A stretch of 64,000 nucleotides of DNA from Companilactobacillus ginsenosidimutans (GCF_001050475.1 NZ_CP012034.1:372001-436000); one strand, 5' to 3'; numbered from the stretch's first letter, positions 44,641-53,439 are shown. The notes: generated by a model from the sequence alone, not told the origin. Made by a program: numbers and translations.

Positions 44641-45315
44641 ATGTGGAAATATACTCAAAAAGAAAAATATAACCTTATCAAGGAATTTGAAAAATCTGAT
44701 TTACCTCGACAGACATTTGCGAAAACCAAAGGAATCAGTCCCGAAACGTTTAGGGACTGGAATAATTACTACAAAGAGAATGGTTATGAAGGACTAAGGA
44801 ATAGTAAATCACGTACGTTTTATAGTGCTGAAACAAAGATCAACTCTGTTCGTGCATATGCGAATGGTGAAGGTAATCTAAAGCAAGTATGTGAAAAATT
44901 CGGAGTGAAATCATCTAAACAACTCAGAATGTGGTTGATACAGTATAATAATGGCAAGACTCTTAAGGCTACGCCTGTCAGGAAGAAGGTCACTGCTGTG
45001 CCAAGAAAAACAACGATAGATGAAAGAATTGAAGTTGTAGAATTCATTCTTAATAAACATCATTCCTATTCAGAAGCATCTGAACGATTTGATGTTTCTT
45101 ATCAACAAGCTCGGCTTTGGGTTATGAAAGTCCAAGGTGATGGCTATAAAGCTCTCGTAGATGAGCGTGGCCATAGGATTCATCATAAAGCAGAAGAGAT
45201 TAGTGAACTAGAGAAATTGAAACTTGAAAACCGTGAACTCAAAGCAAAATTGAATGAACAAGAAGCCATTGCGGCGTTTGAAAAAAAATTAAACGAACTT
45301 CAGCACAGGGGGTGA
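44641..45315 (+). CDS. IS3-family transposase OrfA
   Basis: DNA-binding subunit of 224 residues with two or three HTH units: residues about 1-50 (TFAKTKGISPETFRDWNNYY), 60-105 (QVCEKFGVKSSKQLRMWL) and 130-175 (SEASERFDVSYQQARLWVMK). It ends in a leucine-rich coiled coil for multimerisation. The ATG at 44641 has GGAGG upstream. A run of eight A at 45281-45288 is a likely -1 frameshift site: the -1 frame stays open from there into orfB. The stop overlaps the orfB GTG. Confidence 0.92.
   Translation: MWKYTQKEKYNLIKEFEKSDLPRQTFAKTKGISPETFRDWNNYYKENGYEGLRNSKSRTFYSAETKINSVRAYANGEGNLKQVCEKFGVKSSKQLRMWLIQYNNGKTLKATPVRKKVTAVPRKTTIDERIEVVEFILNKHHSYSEASERFDVSYQQARLWVMKVQGDGYKALVDERGHRIHHKAEEISELEKLKLENRELKAKLNEQEAIAAFEKKLNELQHRG
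45281..45288 (+). promoter_or_regulatory. A8 slippery site for -1 frameshifting in the IS
   Basis: In the orfA frame the codons are GAA AAA AAA TTA. A -1 slip reads on through ATT AAA CGA ACT into orfB without a stop, as in IS150-type elements. Confidence 0.6.
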
Positions 45316-46211
45316 ATTCACAACGAAAGCTGTCTTACCAGGCAATAATGGAGGTCAGCGAAGGTAATCATGGATGGAAATCTATTCTATTAGACCATAT
45401 AGGTGTTTCTAGACAAGCGTTAAATAAGTTCTTACATCATAGGAAGACAGATTGGGAACACAAAAATGATTTATTGACTGAAGTTGTTCTTAAGACATAT
45501 AAAGATCATTTTCAAAGAATTGGTGCGGGAAAGATTCTTTCTCATATTACAAAGGAACACCTTCTAGATTTTGAGGTCACGTACTACCAAGTTAGGCGTG
45601 TAATGAGAAGTGAAGGTATTAGTTGTAAATCAAAAGCAAAAAAGCGAAGTCGTAAAGATGACAATGATCAGCATGAAAAAGACAATGTATTAAACCAGAA
45701 TTTTGAAGTGGAAAAACCAAACATGGTTTGGCTATCTGATTCAACCCAATTGGAATTTGGAATCAAAGAAACACACAAAGTAAAACTCAGTGGAATACTA
45801 GATTTGTGCAGTCGTAAAATAATTGGATCTTTTATAAGTCCATCAGAGACTGCAGAAGCTGAAATTGCGATGTTCAAAGAAACTTTTGAGGAAATGGGCG
45901 ACGTTCATCCAATGGTACATACTGATCGTGGACCTGCATTCACAGCCGTTAGCTTTAATAAATTGTTGGATGAACACAAAGTAATAAGAAGTTTTTCAAG
46001 ACCAGGCACCCCATATGATAATTCACCAATGGAGAGCTGGTGGAGTAATTTTAAGGGAATCTGGATGGATAGTCATCCAAGACCAGCAACTTTAGAAGCA
46101 CTGATTAAGCTAGTACAAGATGGAATTGATTATTTCAATAACATTGATAGATTGCCAACAAAAAATGGCCTTACTCCAGAAGAATGCTGGAATAAAGCCA
46201 TTGCAAAGTAG
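45312..46211 (+). CDS. IS3-family transposase OrfB (DDE integrase)
   Basis: Catalytic part of 299 residues in the -1 frame. An HTH_21-like segment (residues 50-95) precedes the rve core, where the acidic triad is complete: Asp in WLSDSTQ, Asp in HTDRGPAF and Glu in SPMESWWSNFKG. A GTG start overlaps the orfA stop (GTGA), so reinitiation is possible as well as frameshifting. With both frames whole, the element could be active. Confidence 0.93.
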   Translation: MNSQRKLSYQAIMEVSEGNHGWKSILLDHIGVSRQALNKFLHHRKTDWEHKNDLLTEVVLKTYKDHFQRIGAGKILSHITKEHLLDFEVTYYQVRRVMRSEGISCKSKAKKRSRKDDNDQHEKDNVLNQNFEVEKPNMVWLSDSTQLEFGIKETHKVKLSGILDLCSRKIIGSFISPSETAEAEIAMFKETFEEMGDVHPMVHTDRGPAFTAVSFNKLLDEHKVIRSFSRPGTPYDNSPMESWWSNFKGIWMDSHPRPATLEALIKLVQDGIDYFNNIDRLPTKNGLTPEECWNKAIAK

Positions 46212-46338
46212 TTTATAATATTTTAATTGTTTAAATGTCAACTTGACAACGCAAGTTCATTCCCTTCCTAGATAGTTTGTTGGCGTAGCCAACATCAAGA
46301 CTGTTGCGCACATGCCGAAGGCGTGTACGTTCATTGAA

Positions 46339-46376
46339 AAAATCTATTTCCTTCCGGAATCGGTAACAAAGTTCAA
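46339..46376 (-). repeat. Right outer inverted repeat around the IS
   Basis: Partner of the 44432-44467 repeat; only one base differs in the 17-base block. Confidence 0.6.
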
Positions 46377-46379
46377 AAA

Positions 46380-47207
46380 CTAATAGCTGTGTTTCTTTAC
46401 CCAATACAAAATTTCTTCGTAAATCTCCCATTTCTTTGATGGTTCATTCAGAATTTCATGCATCAAGAAAGGATAAACATGAAGTTCCTTATCTTTAGCA
46501 GGAATTTGTTGATAGACAGACATAGTGTCAGCAGCCGGAATAATTCCATCATCAGCACCTTGTAGCAAAAGTATTGGATCGGTAATTTTGTTTAAATCAT
46601 TCTTTAATTCAGTTGCACTATCTTGAAGTGTACTCATTAATCGAACAGTGAACTTCTTCAAGTTTAGTGGATCATTGTCATATTTTGCAGTAACTCTAGG
46701 ATCGGAACAAACTCCGTCTCCAAGATTATTGGGAACGTATGATTCAGGAGAACCTTCAATTTTTTGGCCAAATTCAATTGAAAGTGGGTCAGTAGCAATA
46801 ATTCCATCAACGCAGCCTGGATACTTTGTAGCGACCTTCAAAACAGTGTGTCCACCCATACTGTGTCCCAACAAGAATGTTGGTAGATCAGGAAATTGTT
46901 CTTTGGCGATATCAATTACAATTTTACAATCGTCAGGTAATTCATCTGTATTTGTTAGATCTCCACGTTTACCTTCAGATTTACCATGGCCACGTTGGTC
47001 ATATCTATAAACGTTCATGTGATGTGCCAAGAAGAAGTTGGCAAGTGTTTCATAACGACCAGAATGTTCTGCTAATCCATGAGCAATTACAATATTGGCA
47101 TATGGAAAATCAGTTAAATCAGTATGTTGATATAAATTGATTCCCTTAGTAGATGACTCAATCATTTCCTCGAAATGTCTACTTAAATTTCTATCCACAA
47201 AATCCAT
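46380..47207 (-). CDS. Monoacylglycerol lipase-like alpha/beta hydrolase
   Basis: Serine hydrolase of 275 residues (Hydrolase_4 type). IVIAHGLAEHSGRYETLANF, YDQRGHGKSEGKRG, the nucleophile LLGHSMGGHTVL, the aspartate of LLLQGADDGIIP and the histidine of PFLMHEILNE form the triad context of bacterial monoacylglycerol lipases. No signal peptide. AGGAGGAG is the ribosome site. The IS ends at its stop codon, so its own terminator, if any, has been displaced. Confidence 0.88.
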   Translation of the reverse strand: MDFVDRNLSRHFEEMIESSTKGINLYQHTDLTDFPYANIVIAHGLAEHSGRYETLANFFLAHHMNVYRYDQRGHGKSEGKRGDLTNTDELPDDCKIVIDIAKEQFPDLPTFLLGHSMGGHTVLKVATKYPGCVDGIIATDPLSIEFGQKIEGSPESYVPNNLGDGVCSDPRVTAKYDNDPLNLKKFTVRLMSTLQDSATELKNDLNKITDPILLLQGADDGIIPAADTMSVYQQIPAKDKELHVYPFLMHEILNEPSKKWEIYEEILYWVKKHSY

Positions 47208-47221
47208 GTTATGTCTCCTCC

Positions 47222-47235
47222 TGAAATCGATTTCA
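47222..47235. promoter_or_regulatory. Perfect palindrome in the leader of the hydrolase gene
   Basis: TGAAATCGATTTCA is a 14-base perfect palindrome just before the Shine-Dalgarno sequence and after a plausible TTGTTT-16-TAATAT minus-strand promoter. Confidence 0.4.
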
Positions 47236-47267
47236 ATTCCATATTACTACAAATTTTAATCAAAACA

Positions 47268-47297
47268 AAACACCATTCTAATTAAAGAATGGTGTCT
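47268..47297 (-). terminator. Terminator of the SPJ_0845 gene
   Basis: AACACCATTCT with AGAATGGTGT; read on the minus strand it is followed by TTTTGTTTTG. Confidence 0.7.
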
Positions 47298-47401
47298 TTA
47301 AAAAACTATCAAAAGGGTTTTGTTTAGAACTAACGATAATTATCATACTTTAGAAATATTGACAATTCAGGCAGGTTGTTAATATGACTAAGTAGAATTA
47401 G

Positions 47402-47554
47402 TTATTTATTTTCTTTTGAATCTTTTGTTTTTTTAGAAGATTTCTTATCTGCAGAATCTACACGTTCTACATTTTTTTTAACATCATCGGGAAGTGAGGC
47501 AAACTTATCAAATAAACTTCCAAAATCATTTTCTCGTTTCACTGTTAAGCCCAT
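47402..47554 (-). CDS. SPJ_0845-type small protein
   Basis: A 50-residue protein beginning MGLTVKRENDFGSLFDKFA, followed by SLPDDVKKNVERVDSADKKSSKKTKDSKENK. The MGLT-start and the FDKFA segment match the short SPJ_0845 family of lactobacilli and streptococci, whose role is unknown. The ribosome site AAAGGGG lies nine bases before the ATG. The lysine-rich tail suggests a nucleic-acid or acidic-surface contact, but that is a guess. A hairpin terminator lies 105 bases beyond. Confidence 0.75.
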   Translation of the reverse strand: MGLTVKRENDFGSLFDKFASLPDDVKKNVERVDSADKKSSKKTKDSKENK

Positions 47555-47705
47555 CGGTATCAGCCCCTTTCAGGTTTGGCTTAATTCTTATTTGACTTCA
47601 TTATAAAACGTTTAGAAAAAAATCTCAATTGCTTGCAACTCTTTAATATAAGATTAAAATAATATAAGCATATTTAAGTTAAATATAAAGAAATGAGGTA
47701 ACTAA

Positions 47706-49526
47706 ATGGCAACTGAATATTTGGAACATAAATTAAGTTTATTGCCAGCCCGCCCAGGTTGTTACTTAATGAAAGATATTAATTCAAAAATTATTTACGT
47801 TGGTAAAGCTAAGAATTTAAGAAATAGAGTTAGATCGTATTTTAAAAGTTCGCACGAAGGAAAAACTGCTAAATTAGTTTCTGAAATTCGTGATTTTGAA
47901 ACAATTATTACATCGAATGATAAAGAAGCTTTTTTACTCGAAATAACTCTAATTCAAAAGCACCAGCCTTATTACAATATTCGTCTAAAAAAGGGTACGG
48001 GATATCCATATATTAAAATAACTAATGAACGTGACCCTAAAATGGAAATAACCGGACAAATAAAAAAAGATGGCGCATATTATTTTGGACCATATCCAAA
48101 TGTTTATGCAGCATCTGGTACGTTAAACTTTTTGCAAAAAGTATATCCATTGAGACGTTGCCAGGGTCATATTGGTAGACCTTGTTTGTATTACCATATG
48201 GGGCAGTGTTTGGGAGCTTGTTTCAAAGAAGTCCCTGAGGAGAAATACAATAGTCAAATTGAAAAAATCAAGCGATTTTTATCAGGAAATGTCGGTGAGA
48301 TAAAATCGGATTTGAATAAAAAAATGCTTGATGCAGCTAAGAATCGTGAATATGAGCGAGCTGCTGAATTACGAGACCAAATACAATATATTGAAGCAAC
48401 CGTTGAGAAACAAAAAATCATTTCAAATGACAGTACACCTCGAGATATCTTTAATTACTATGTTGAAAAGGGATGGATTTCAATCCAAATCTTCTTTATT
48501 CGTCAAGCAAGATTGATGAAACGAGAAAAAAGAGTGTTTGCGTGTGTAAATTCTCCTGAGGAGGAACTATCAACGTTCATCCTGCAATTTTATAATCGTC
48601 GAAATCAGGTGTTGCCAAAGGAAATCCTTGTTCCAAACAATATCGACAAAGATACACTTTCTGAAGTGTTGAATGTTCCATTTAGGACTCCACAACGTGG
48701 TCAGAAAAAGGCGCTGATGGACATGGCTGCGGAAAATTCTAAGCTTGTTTTACAAGAGAAATTTCGCTTAATGGAATTAGACAATCGTCAAACTTACGGT
48801 GCCCAAGAACAGATTTTTGAGGCATTAAATTTACCGTATGGTCACGTCATTGAATCATTTGACCATTCACATATTCAAGGAACGAACCCAGTCTCAGCAA
48901 TGGTCGTTTTCCAAGATGGTCGACCTGAGAAAAGTATGTATCGAAAATATAAAATAAAAGATGAATTAGAAAATCATTCTGGTGCTGATGAGGCAGCTAA
49001 TACCCGTGAGGTTATCTATCGTCGCTATTCTAGACTTTTAAAGGAAGAAAAGAACCTTCCTGACTTAATTCTAATGGATGGTGGAATAATTGAATTGAGG
49101 GCAGTTATGGATGTTTTACATAATGAACTTGGAATCGACAATTTACCAGTCGCCGGTATGGTGAAAGATAATCATCATAATACTTCACATTTGATTTTTG
49201 GTGAAGATGGTCAGGCTGTTACTCTTGATCCTAAGAGTCAAGGCTTTTATTTATTGCAACGTATCCAAGATGAAGTCCATAGATTTGCGATAACCTTCCA
49301 AAGAAAGACACGTAGTAAAAACGCCTTGTCATCACAACTTGATAATATTCAAGGCGTTGGGCCAAAGACCAGAACCAAACTTTTGAAGAAGTATGGCTCT
49401 GTTAAGAAAATCAAGGAAGCCCCAGTTGATGAAATTATTTGCTTGGGAATTCCTCAGACAACCGCACAGACAATTAAAATAACTTTATCTAATATTGAAA
49501 CTCATAAAAAATATAAAAAGATGTAA
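47706..49526 (+). CDS. uvrC: Excinuclease ABC subunit C
   Basis: Dual-incision nuclease of 606 residues in nucleotide excision repair. The N-terminal GIY-YIG domain (GCYLMKDINSKIIYVGKAKNLRNRV) makes the 3' cut. A UvrB-binding UVR motif (KMLDAAKNREYERAAELRDQI) lies near 210-235, an RNase H-like endonuclease domain (ESFDHSHIQGTNPVSAMVVF) makes the 5' cut, and tandem helix-hairpin-helix motifs (QGVGPKTRTKLLKKYGS) close the protein. Length is normal. A bidirectional terminator follows. Confidence 0.98.
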   Translation: MATEYLEHKLSLLPARPGCYLMKDINSKIIYVGKAKNLRNRVRSYFKSSHEGKTAKLVSEIRDFETIITSNDKEAFLLEITLIQKHQPYYNIRLKKGTGYPYIKITNERDPKMEITGQIKKDGAYYFGPYPNVYAASGTLNFLQKVYPLRRCQGHIGRPCLYYHMGQCLGACFKEVPEEKYNSQIEKIKRFLSGNVGEIKSDLNKKMLDAAKNREYERAAELRDQIQYIEATVEKQKIISNDSTPRDIFNYYVEKGWISIQIFFIRQARLMKREKRVFACVNSPEEELSTFILQFYNRRNQVLPKEILVPNNIDKDTLSEVLNVPFRTPQRGQKKALMDMAAENSKLVLQEKFRLMELDNRQTYGAQEQIFEALNLPYGHVIESFDHSHIQGTNPVSAMVVFQDGRPEKSMYRKYKIKDELENHSGADEAANTREVIYRRYSRLLKEEKNLPDLILMDGGIIELRAVMDVLHNELGIDNLPVAGMVKDNHHNTSHLIFGEDGQAVTLDPKSQGFYLLQRIQDEVHRFAITFQRKTRSKNALSSQLDNIQGVGPKTRTKLLKKYGSVKKIKEAPVDEIICLGIPQTTAQTIKITLSNIETHKKYKKM

Positions 49527-49528
49527 AA

Positions 49529-49564
49529 AAATAACGGTATCCATGCGGATATCGTTATTTTTTA
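49529..49564. terminator. Terminator between uvrC and fruA
   Basis: AAAATAACGGTATCC-atgc-GGATATCGTTATTTT, flanked by A-runs and T-runs; serves both convergent genes. Confidence 0.9.
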
Positions 49565-49567
49565 TGA

Positions 49568-51538
49568 CTATTTTGCTTCAACTGATGCAGCTTTCTTAGC
49601 TGAGGGTTTCCATAATCCGTAAATGACACCGGCGATACCAGCACCAATTATTACTGCGAGGATATAAAGTAATGGGTGGTTAGCAAGTAATGTAACGAAT
49701 AAACCACCATGAGGAGCAGGAACATTAATTTTCCATAATTGTGTTAATCCACCACCAATTGCAGATCCGATAACACTTGAAGTGATAACTCTAAGTGGGT
49801 CTCCGGCAGCAAAAGGAATAGCACCTTCAGTGATGAACGAAATACCTAGAACATAGTTTGAAAGGCCAGCTTGTCTTTCTTGTTCTGTAAATTTACTCTT
49901 CCAGAATGTTGTTGCAATGGCAATTGCTAGAGGTGGAACCATACCACCAACCATAACGGCAGCCATTAGTGCACCATCTTGTGTTGCTGTAAATGTACCA
50001 ATTGCAAATGTATAAGCAGCCTTGTTGAAAGGACCACCCATATCGATTGACATCATACCACCGAGAATAGTACCTAAGATAACGGCATTACCGGTACCCA
50101 TATTTTCTAGGAAGTGTGTGATTGCTTGGTTAACAATGGCGAATACTGGATCTATTGCAAAGTACATAATTGCACCTGTTGCAAGTAATCCAAGAACAGG
50201 GTAAAGCAAGATAGGCTTAAGCCCATCTAAAGTCTTTGGCAAACCTTGAAGTAATTTCTTTAATCCAACGACGATCCAACCAGCGATGAAACCAGCAAGT
50301 AGACCACCGATAAATCCGGCAGGACTCTTTGAAGAAATTACGGAAGCAGATGCTTGAGATGCCATGAAACCACCAACGAAACCGGGTAATAGAGCAGGTC
50401 TATCACCGATTGATTCGGCAATATAAGCAGCTAAGATTGGAATTAAGAAGCTAAATGCGTAATTACCAATGTTATTAAAGAACAGGAACCATTGTGAATG
50501 GGCGCCAACTGATGATTCAAGTAAGAATGAGATGGCCATTAAAATACCACCACCAACAACGAATGGAAGCATGTTGGAAATACCATTCATTAAGTCAGCA
50601 TAAATTTTTGACCAAAGTGATTTCTTCTCTGAACTGTCGTCTTCCTCGGAAGCAGCTCCACCTTGAGCGTGAAATACAGGAGCTTTTTGTTCAACAGCTA
50701 GATTGATTAATTCATCAGATTTGTTGATACCATCTGTAACAGGACGGTTAACTAAGTGTTTACCATCGAAGCGAGGCATATCAACTTTCTTATCGGCAGC
50801 GATGATAACACCATCTGCGCGATCAATGTCAGCTGCGGTTAACTTATGTTTAACACCTTCTGAACCATTAGTTTCAACTTTAATGTCTACACCTAATTTT
50901 TCAGCATGTTCTTTCAGGGCAGCTTCAGCCATGTATGTATGTGCGATACCAGTAGGGCAGGCAGTTACAGCAACAATGAATGGCTTTTTATCGGAAGCAG
51001 CGGCAGTTTGAGCGGCTTCTTGTGCTGCAGCTTTTTCCCGAGCCTTTTCTTTTTCCTCGTCAGCTTTGTCTTTAGCTTCTTTTTTTGCCATGGCATCGCT
51101 GAAAAGATTTTGTACTTCATCAGCAGTTTTTGCGTTTTTTAAATTGGCAACTAGGTCAGGGTTAATAAGTAATGATGACAAAGCGGCAAGAGCTTGAAGA
51201 TGAAGGTTATCAGCACCTTCTGGTGCAGCAATCATAAAGAATAGGAAGGTTGGTTGACCATCCAATGATTTATAGTCTAAACCAGATTGACTTTTTGCAA
51301 ATAGCACAGTAGCTCTTTTAACAGCCTTGTCATGTGCATGTGGTATAGCAATTCCATCACCAATACCAGTGCTTGTTTCTGCTTCACGCTTTAAAATATC
51401 TGCCTTATAAAGCTCCTTATCATCAATAACGCCGACTTCGTAGTACTTGTCGACCATTTCATCAATGGCTTCCTCTTTAGTGGTAGCTTTAAGATCCAAG
51501 ATCATGGCATCTTTTAGTAGTAATTCGTTCAGATCCAT
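49568..51538 (-). CDS. fruA: PTS fructose transporter EIIABC
   Basis: Fused fructose permease of 656 residues. EIIA spans about 1-150, with phospho-His67 in IAIPHAHD. A charged Ala/Glu/Lys linker (150-183) joins it to EIIB, with phospho-Cys194 in VTACPTGIAHTYMAE. EIIC (about 310-650) has eight to nine membrane segments and the GGPFNKAAYTF motif. It imports fructose as fructose 1-phosphate, the substrate of FruK just upstream in the operon. GGGGGAA is the ribosome site. Confidence 0.97.
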   Translation of the reverse strand: MDLNELLLKDAMILDLKATTKEEAIDEMVDKYYEVGVIDDKELYKADILKREAETSTGIGDGIAIPHAHDKAVKRATVLFAKSQSGLDYKSLDGQPTFLFFMIAAPEGADNLHLQALAALSSLLINPDLVANLKNAKTADEVQNLFSDAMAKKEAKDKADEEKEKAREKAAAQEAAQTAAASDKKPFIVAVTACPTGIAHTYMAEAALKEHAEKLGVDIKVETNGSEGVKHKLTAADIDRADGVIIAADKKVDMPRFDGKHLVNRPVTDGINKSDELINLAVEQKAPVFHAQGGAASEEDDSSEKKSLWSKIYADLMNGISNMLPFVVGGGILMAISFLLESSVGAHSQWFLFFNNIGNYAFSFLIPILAAYIAESIGDRPALLPGFVGGFMASQASASVISSKSPAGFIGGLLAGFIAGWIVVGLKKLLQGLPKTLDGLKPILLYPVLGLLATGAIMYFAIDPVFAIVNQAITHFLENMGTGNAVILGTILGGMMSIDMGGPFNKAAYTFAIGTFTATQDGALMAAVMVGGMVPPLAIAIATTFWKSKFTEQERQAGLSNYVLGISFITEGAIPFAAGDPLRVITSSVIGSAIGGGLTQLWKINVPAPHGGLFVTLLANHPLLYILAVIIGAGIAGVIYGLWKPSAKKAASVEAK

Positions 51539-51550
51539 TAATTTTTCCCC

Positions 51551-52474
51551 CTAACTTAATTGGCTAATACTGATGTTCTTGTAAACATCATCGATTTTAT
51601 TTTTTACTGCAATATCTTGACTAAATGCTGTGGCAGATCCACATGCTGCCCCTTCATGAAAACTTTCAATTGGATCCTTAGTCTTCATGAATGTTCCAAC
51701 GAAACCAGCAATCATAGAATCACCAGCACCGACAGAGTTGATAACTTGGCCCTTAGGTGCATTTGCTTTGTAAACGTGATCCTTAGTAACCAGTAGGGCA
51801 CCATCACCAGCCATTGAGACTAACGCATGTTTTGCGCCTTGGTCCAGTAATTTACGAGCATTATCAACGATGTCTTGTTCGCTATTGAATGTAACATTGA
51901 ATAGGTCAGCAAGTTCATGATTGTTTGGCTTTACTACCAATGGATTGAGTGGCAATGTGTCAAGTAAAGCTTGACCTGTGGTATCAATAACAAAGTCAGC
52001 ACCTTGATCTTTAATCACTTTGGCAATGTCTAAATAAAATGTGGTTTCAACTTGTTGTGGTAGACTTCCAGCCATGATGACAACATCACCATTACCAACA
52101 GACTTAAGTTGATTGAGAAAACTTTGTTTTTCCTCGGCTGAGATTTCAGGACCGGTACCATTTATTTCAGTTTCTTCATTTTGCTTAGTTGCATTAATTT
52201 TCACGTTAATACGTGTATCGTTTGTAACTTTAGTAAATGAAGTTTTAAGGTTGTGTTGTTTTAAAAGATTTTCGAACATTGAACCAGTTGCTCCACCTAC
52301 AAAGCCAAGAGCGGTTGAATCAAGTTGTAATTCATTGAGGATTCTCGAAACGTTTATTCCTTTTCCACCAGGTAACTTTACATCAGTGGTAGTACGATTT
52401 ACCTTACCAGTGGCTAACGTATCAACTTGTAACACGTAATCAATGGAAGGGTTGGCAGTAATTGTGTAAATCAA
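51551..52474 (-). CDS. fruK: 1-phosphofructokinase
   Basis: PfkB-family kinase of 307 residues that turns fructose 1-phosphate into fructose 1,6-bisphosphate. The N-terminal motif is LPGGKGINVSRIL, and the C-terminal signature is NSVGAGDSMIAGFVG with the catalytic aspartate. It starts with TTG directly after the fruR stop, supported by GGAGG eight bases upstream, so the start codon is unusual but convincing. Confidence 0.97.
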   Translation of the reverse strand: MIYTITANPSIDYVLQVDTLATGKVNRTTTDVKLPGGKGINVSRILNELQLDSTALGFVGGATGSMFENLLKQHNLKTSFTKVTNDTRINVKINATKQNEETEINGTGPEISAEEKQSFLNQLKSVGNGDVVIMAGSLPQQVETTFYLDIAKVIKDQGADFVIDTTGQALLDTLPLNPLVVKPNNHELADLFNVTFNSEQDIVDNARKLLDQGAKHALVSMAGDGALLVTKDHVYKANAPKGQVINSVGAGDSMIAGFVGTFMKTKDPIESFHEGAACGSATAFSQDIAVKNKIDDVYKNISISQLS

Positions 52475-53227
52475 TTATTTAACCTCCGTAAGATTGGTAT
52501 ATTTTTTGATTAGATCTGCTGATTTACCAGGAAGTTCATTTGTAATCAAATTTGCTGCTGATAAATTTGCGAATCGGGCGAAGCTAACTTGTCCACATTT
52601 GGAACTATCCGCTAAAATATATTTCTTAACGGAGTTTTGAATTGCTATTTCCTTAGTAGATGCTTCTTCAGGATCAGGAGTTGTATATCCAGATTTTGCT
52701 GAAAACCCATTTGTTCCTATAAAAGCGATGTCGAAATGGTAACTTTCAAGTGCATTAGTCATTGTGGAACCAACTAGTGCTTTAGTGCTGGATTTCAAAC
52801 GACCTCCTGGTACAAAAGTTTCTATTGAATAGTCGGATAATGTAGATGCATTAACAACGCTATTGGTGATTACTAAAAGATTGGATAGTTTTGCAAGATA
52901 TGGGATAACCGCCTGAACGGTAGTTCCGGCATCAAGGAAAACTACTTGGTTGTCTTTAACTAATTCCCCAGCAATTCGACCAATTTGATCTTTTTGATCG
53001 GTATTGCTAGTAGCCTTTTGAGATAATGCAGGTTCATCATGGAAGGAAACCACACTTTGGGCTCCTCCATAAATGCGTAGTAATTTATGACATTCCTCTA
53101 AGTCTTGTAAGTCACGTCTTAAAGTAGATTCAGATGCGCCCGTGAGGGGTATCAAATCTTGTAATTTAACGATATTATGAAGCTTAAGTTGCTTCAAAAT
53201 TATTTGATGTCTCTCTTCGGTAAGCAC
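52475..53227 (-). CDS. fruR: DeoR family fructose operon repressor
   Basis: DeoR regulator of 250 residues. The N-terminal HTH is LQDLIPLTGASESTLRRDLQDLE, the family signature, and the sugar-phosphate-sensing domain has VFLDAGTTVQAV, ITNSV and TPDPEEASTKEIAI. The likely inducer is fructose 1-phosphate. It starts with GTG, with AGGAGGTG before it. It heads fruRKA and probably binds the 10-bp repeat array at 53258-53327. Confidence 0.95.
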   Translation of the reverse strand: MLTEERHQIILKQLKLHNIVKLQDLIPLTGASESTLRRDLQDLEECHKLLRIYGGAQSVVSFHDEPALSQKATSNTDQKDQIGRIAGELVKDNQVVFLDAGTTVQAVIPYLAKLSNLLVITNSVVNASTLSDYSIETFVPGGRLKSSTKALVGSTMTNALESYHFDIAFIGTNGFSAKSGYTTPDPEEASTKEIAIQNSVKKYILADSSKCGQVSFARFANLSAANLITNELPGKSADLIKKYTNLTEVK

Positions 53228-53257
53228 TTACATTCACCTCCTGAAATAATAATACAT

Positions 53258-53327
53258 CAAAATCATTCAAAATCAACCAAAATCTTTCATATTCATTCAA
53301 AATGTTTCAAAACCATTCATTAATGAA
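53258..53327 (-). promoter_or_regulatory. Seven-unit 10-bp repeat array at the fruR promoter
   Basis: Seven head-to-tail decamers: CAAAATCATT, CAAAATCAAC, CAAAATCTTT, CATATTCATT, CAAAATGTTT, CAAAACCATT, CATTAATGAA (plus strand). The minus-strand -10 TATTAT is at 53249-53254, and a -35 TTGATT at 53271-53276 lies inside the array. The spacing equals about one DNA turn, so a protein could bind along one face. Confidence 0.7.
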
Positions 53328-53380
53328 TTAAATCACTAGACAGTCTTTTGTGTTTTGAAGTATGATGAGGGGTGTTTTTG

Positions 53381-53389
53381 TGCTAGAAT
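53381..53389 (+). promoter_or_regulatory. Extended -10 promoter of obg
   Basis: TGcTAGAAT, an extended -10 located 51 bases before the obg ATG. Confidence 0.55.
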
Positions 53390-53439
53390 TTAAAAATGAT
53401 AATCAAATTTATAAACAATAGGTAGAAAGGAGGGGTCAA

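Larger units (their letters stand above)
44432..46377 (+). mobile_element. IS3-family insertion sequence (IS150-like), intact reading frames
   Basis: Two overlapping frames encode a HTH OrfA and a DDE OrfB. The ends are not certain. An outer inverted pair is TTTGAAC plus GGAAGAAAATAGATTTT at left (44431-44467) and its near-complement at right (46339-46377), with 16 of 17 bases matching in the longer block. An inner pair, GTTGACATTT (44594-44603) and AAATGTCAAC (46233-46242), would give a conventional 1.65 kb element. No target duplication is visible for either choice. The right outer end stops three bases from a stop codon on the minus strand. Confidence 0.75.

Noticed and set aside
50703..51142. 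Plus-strand frames opposite fruA
   Set aside because: Shadows of the fruA coding strand with no ribosome site or family match.
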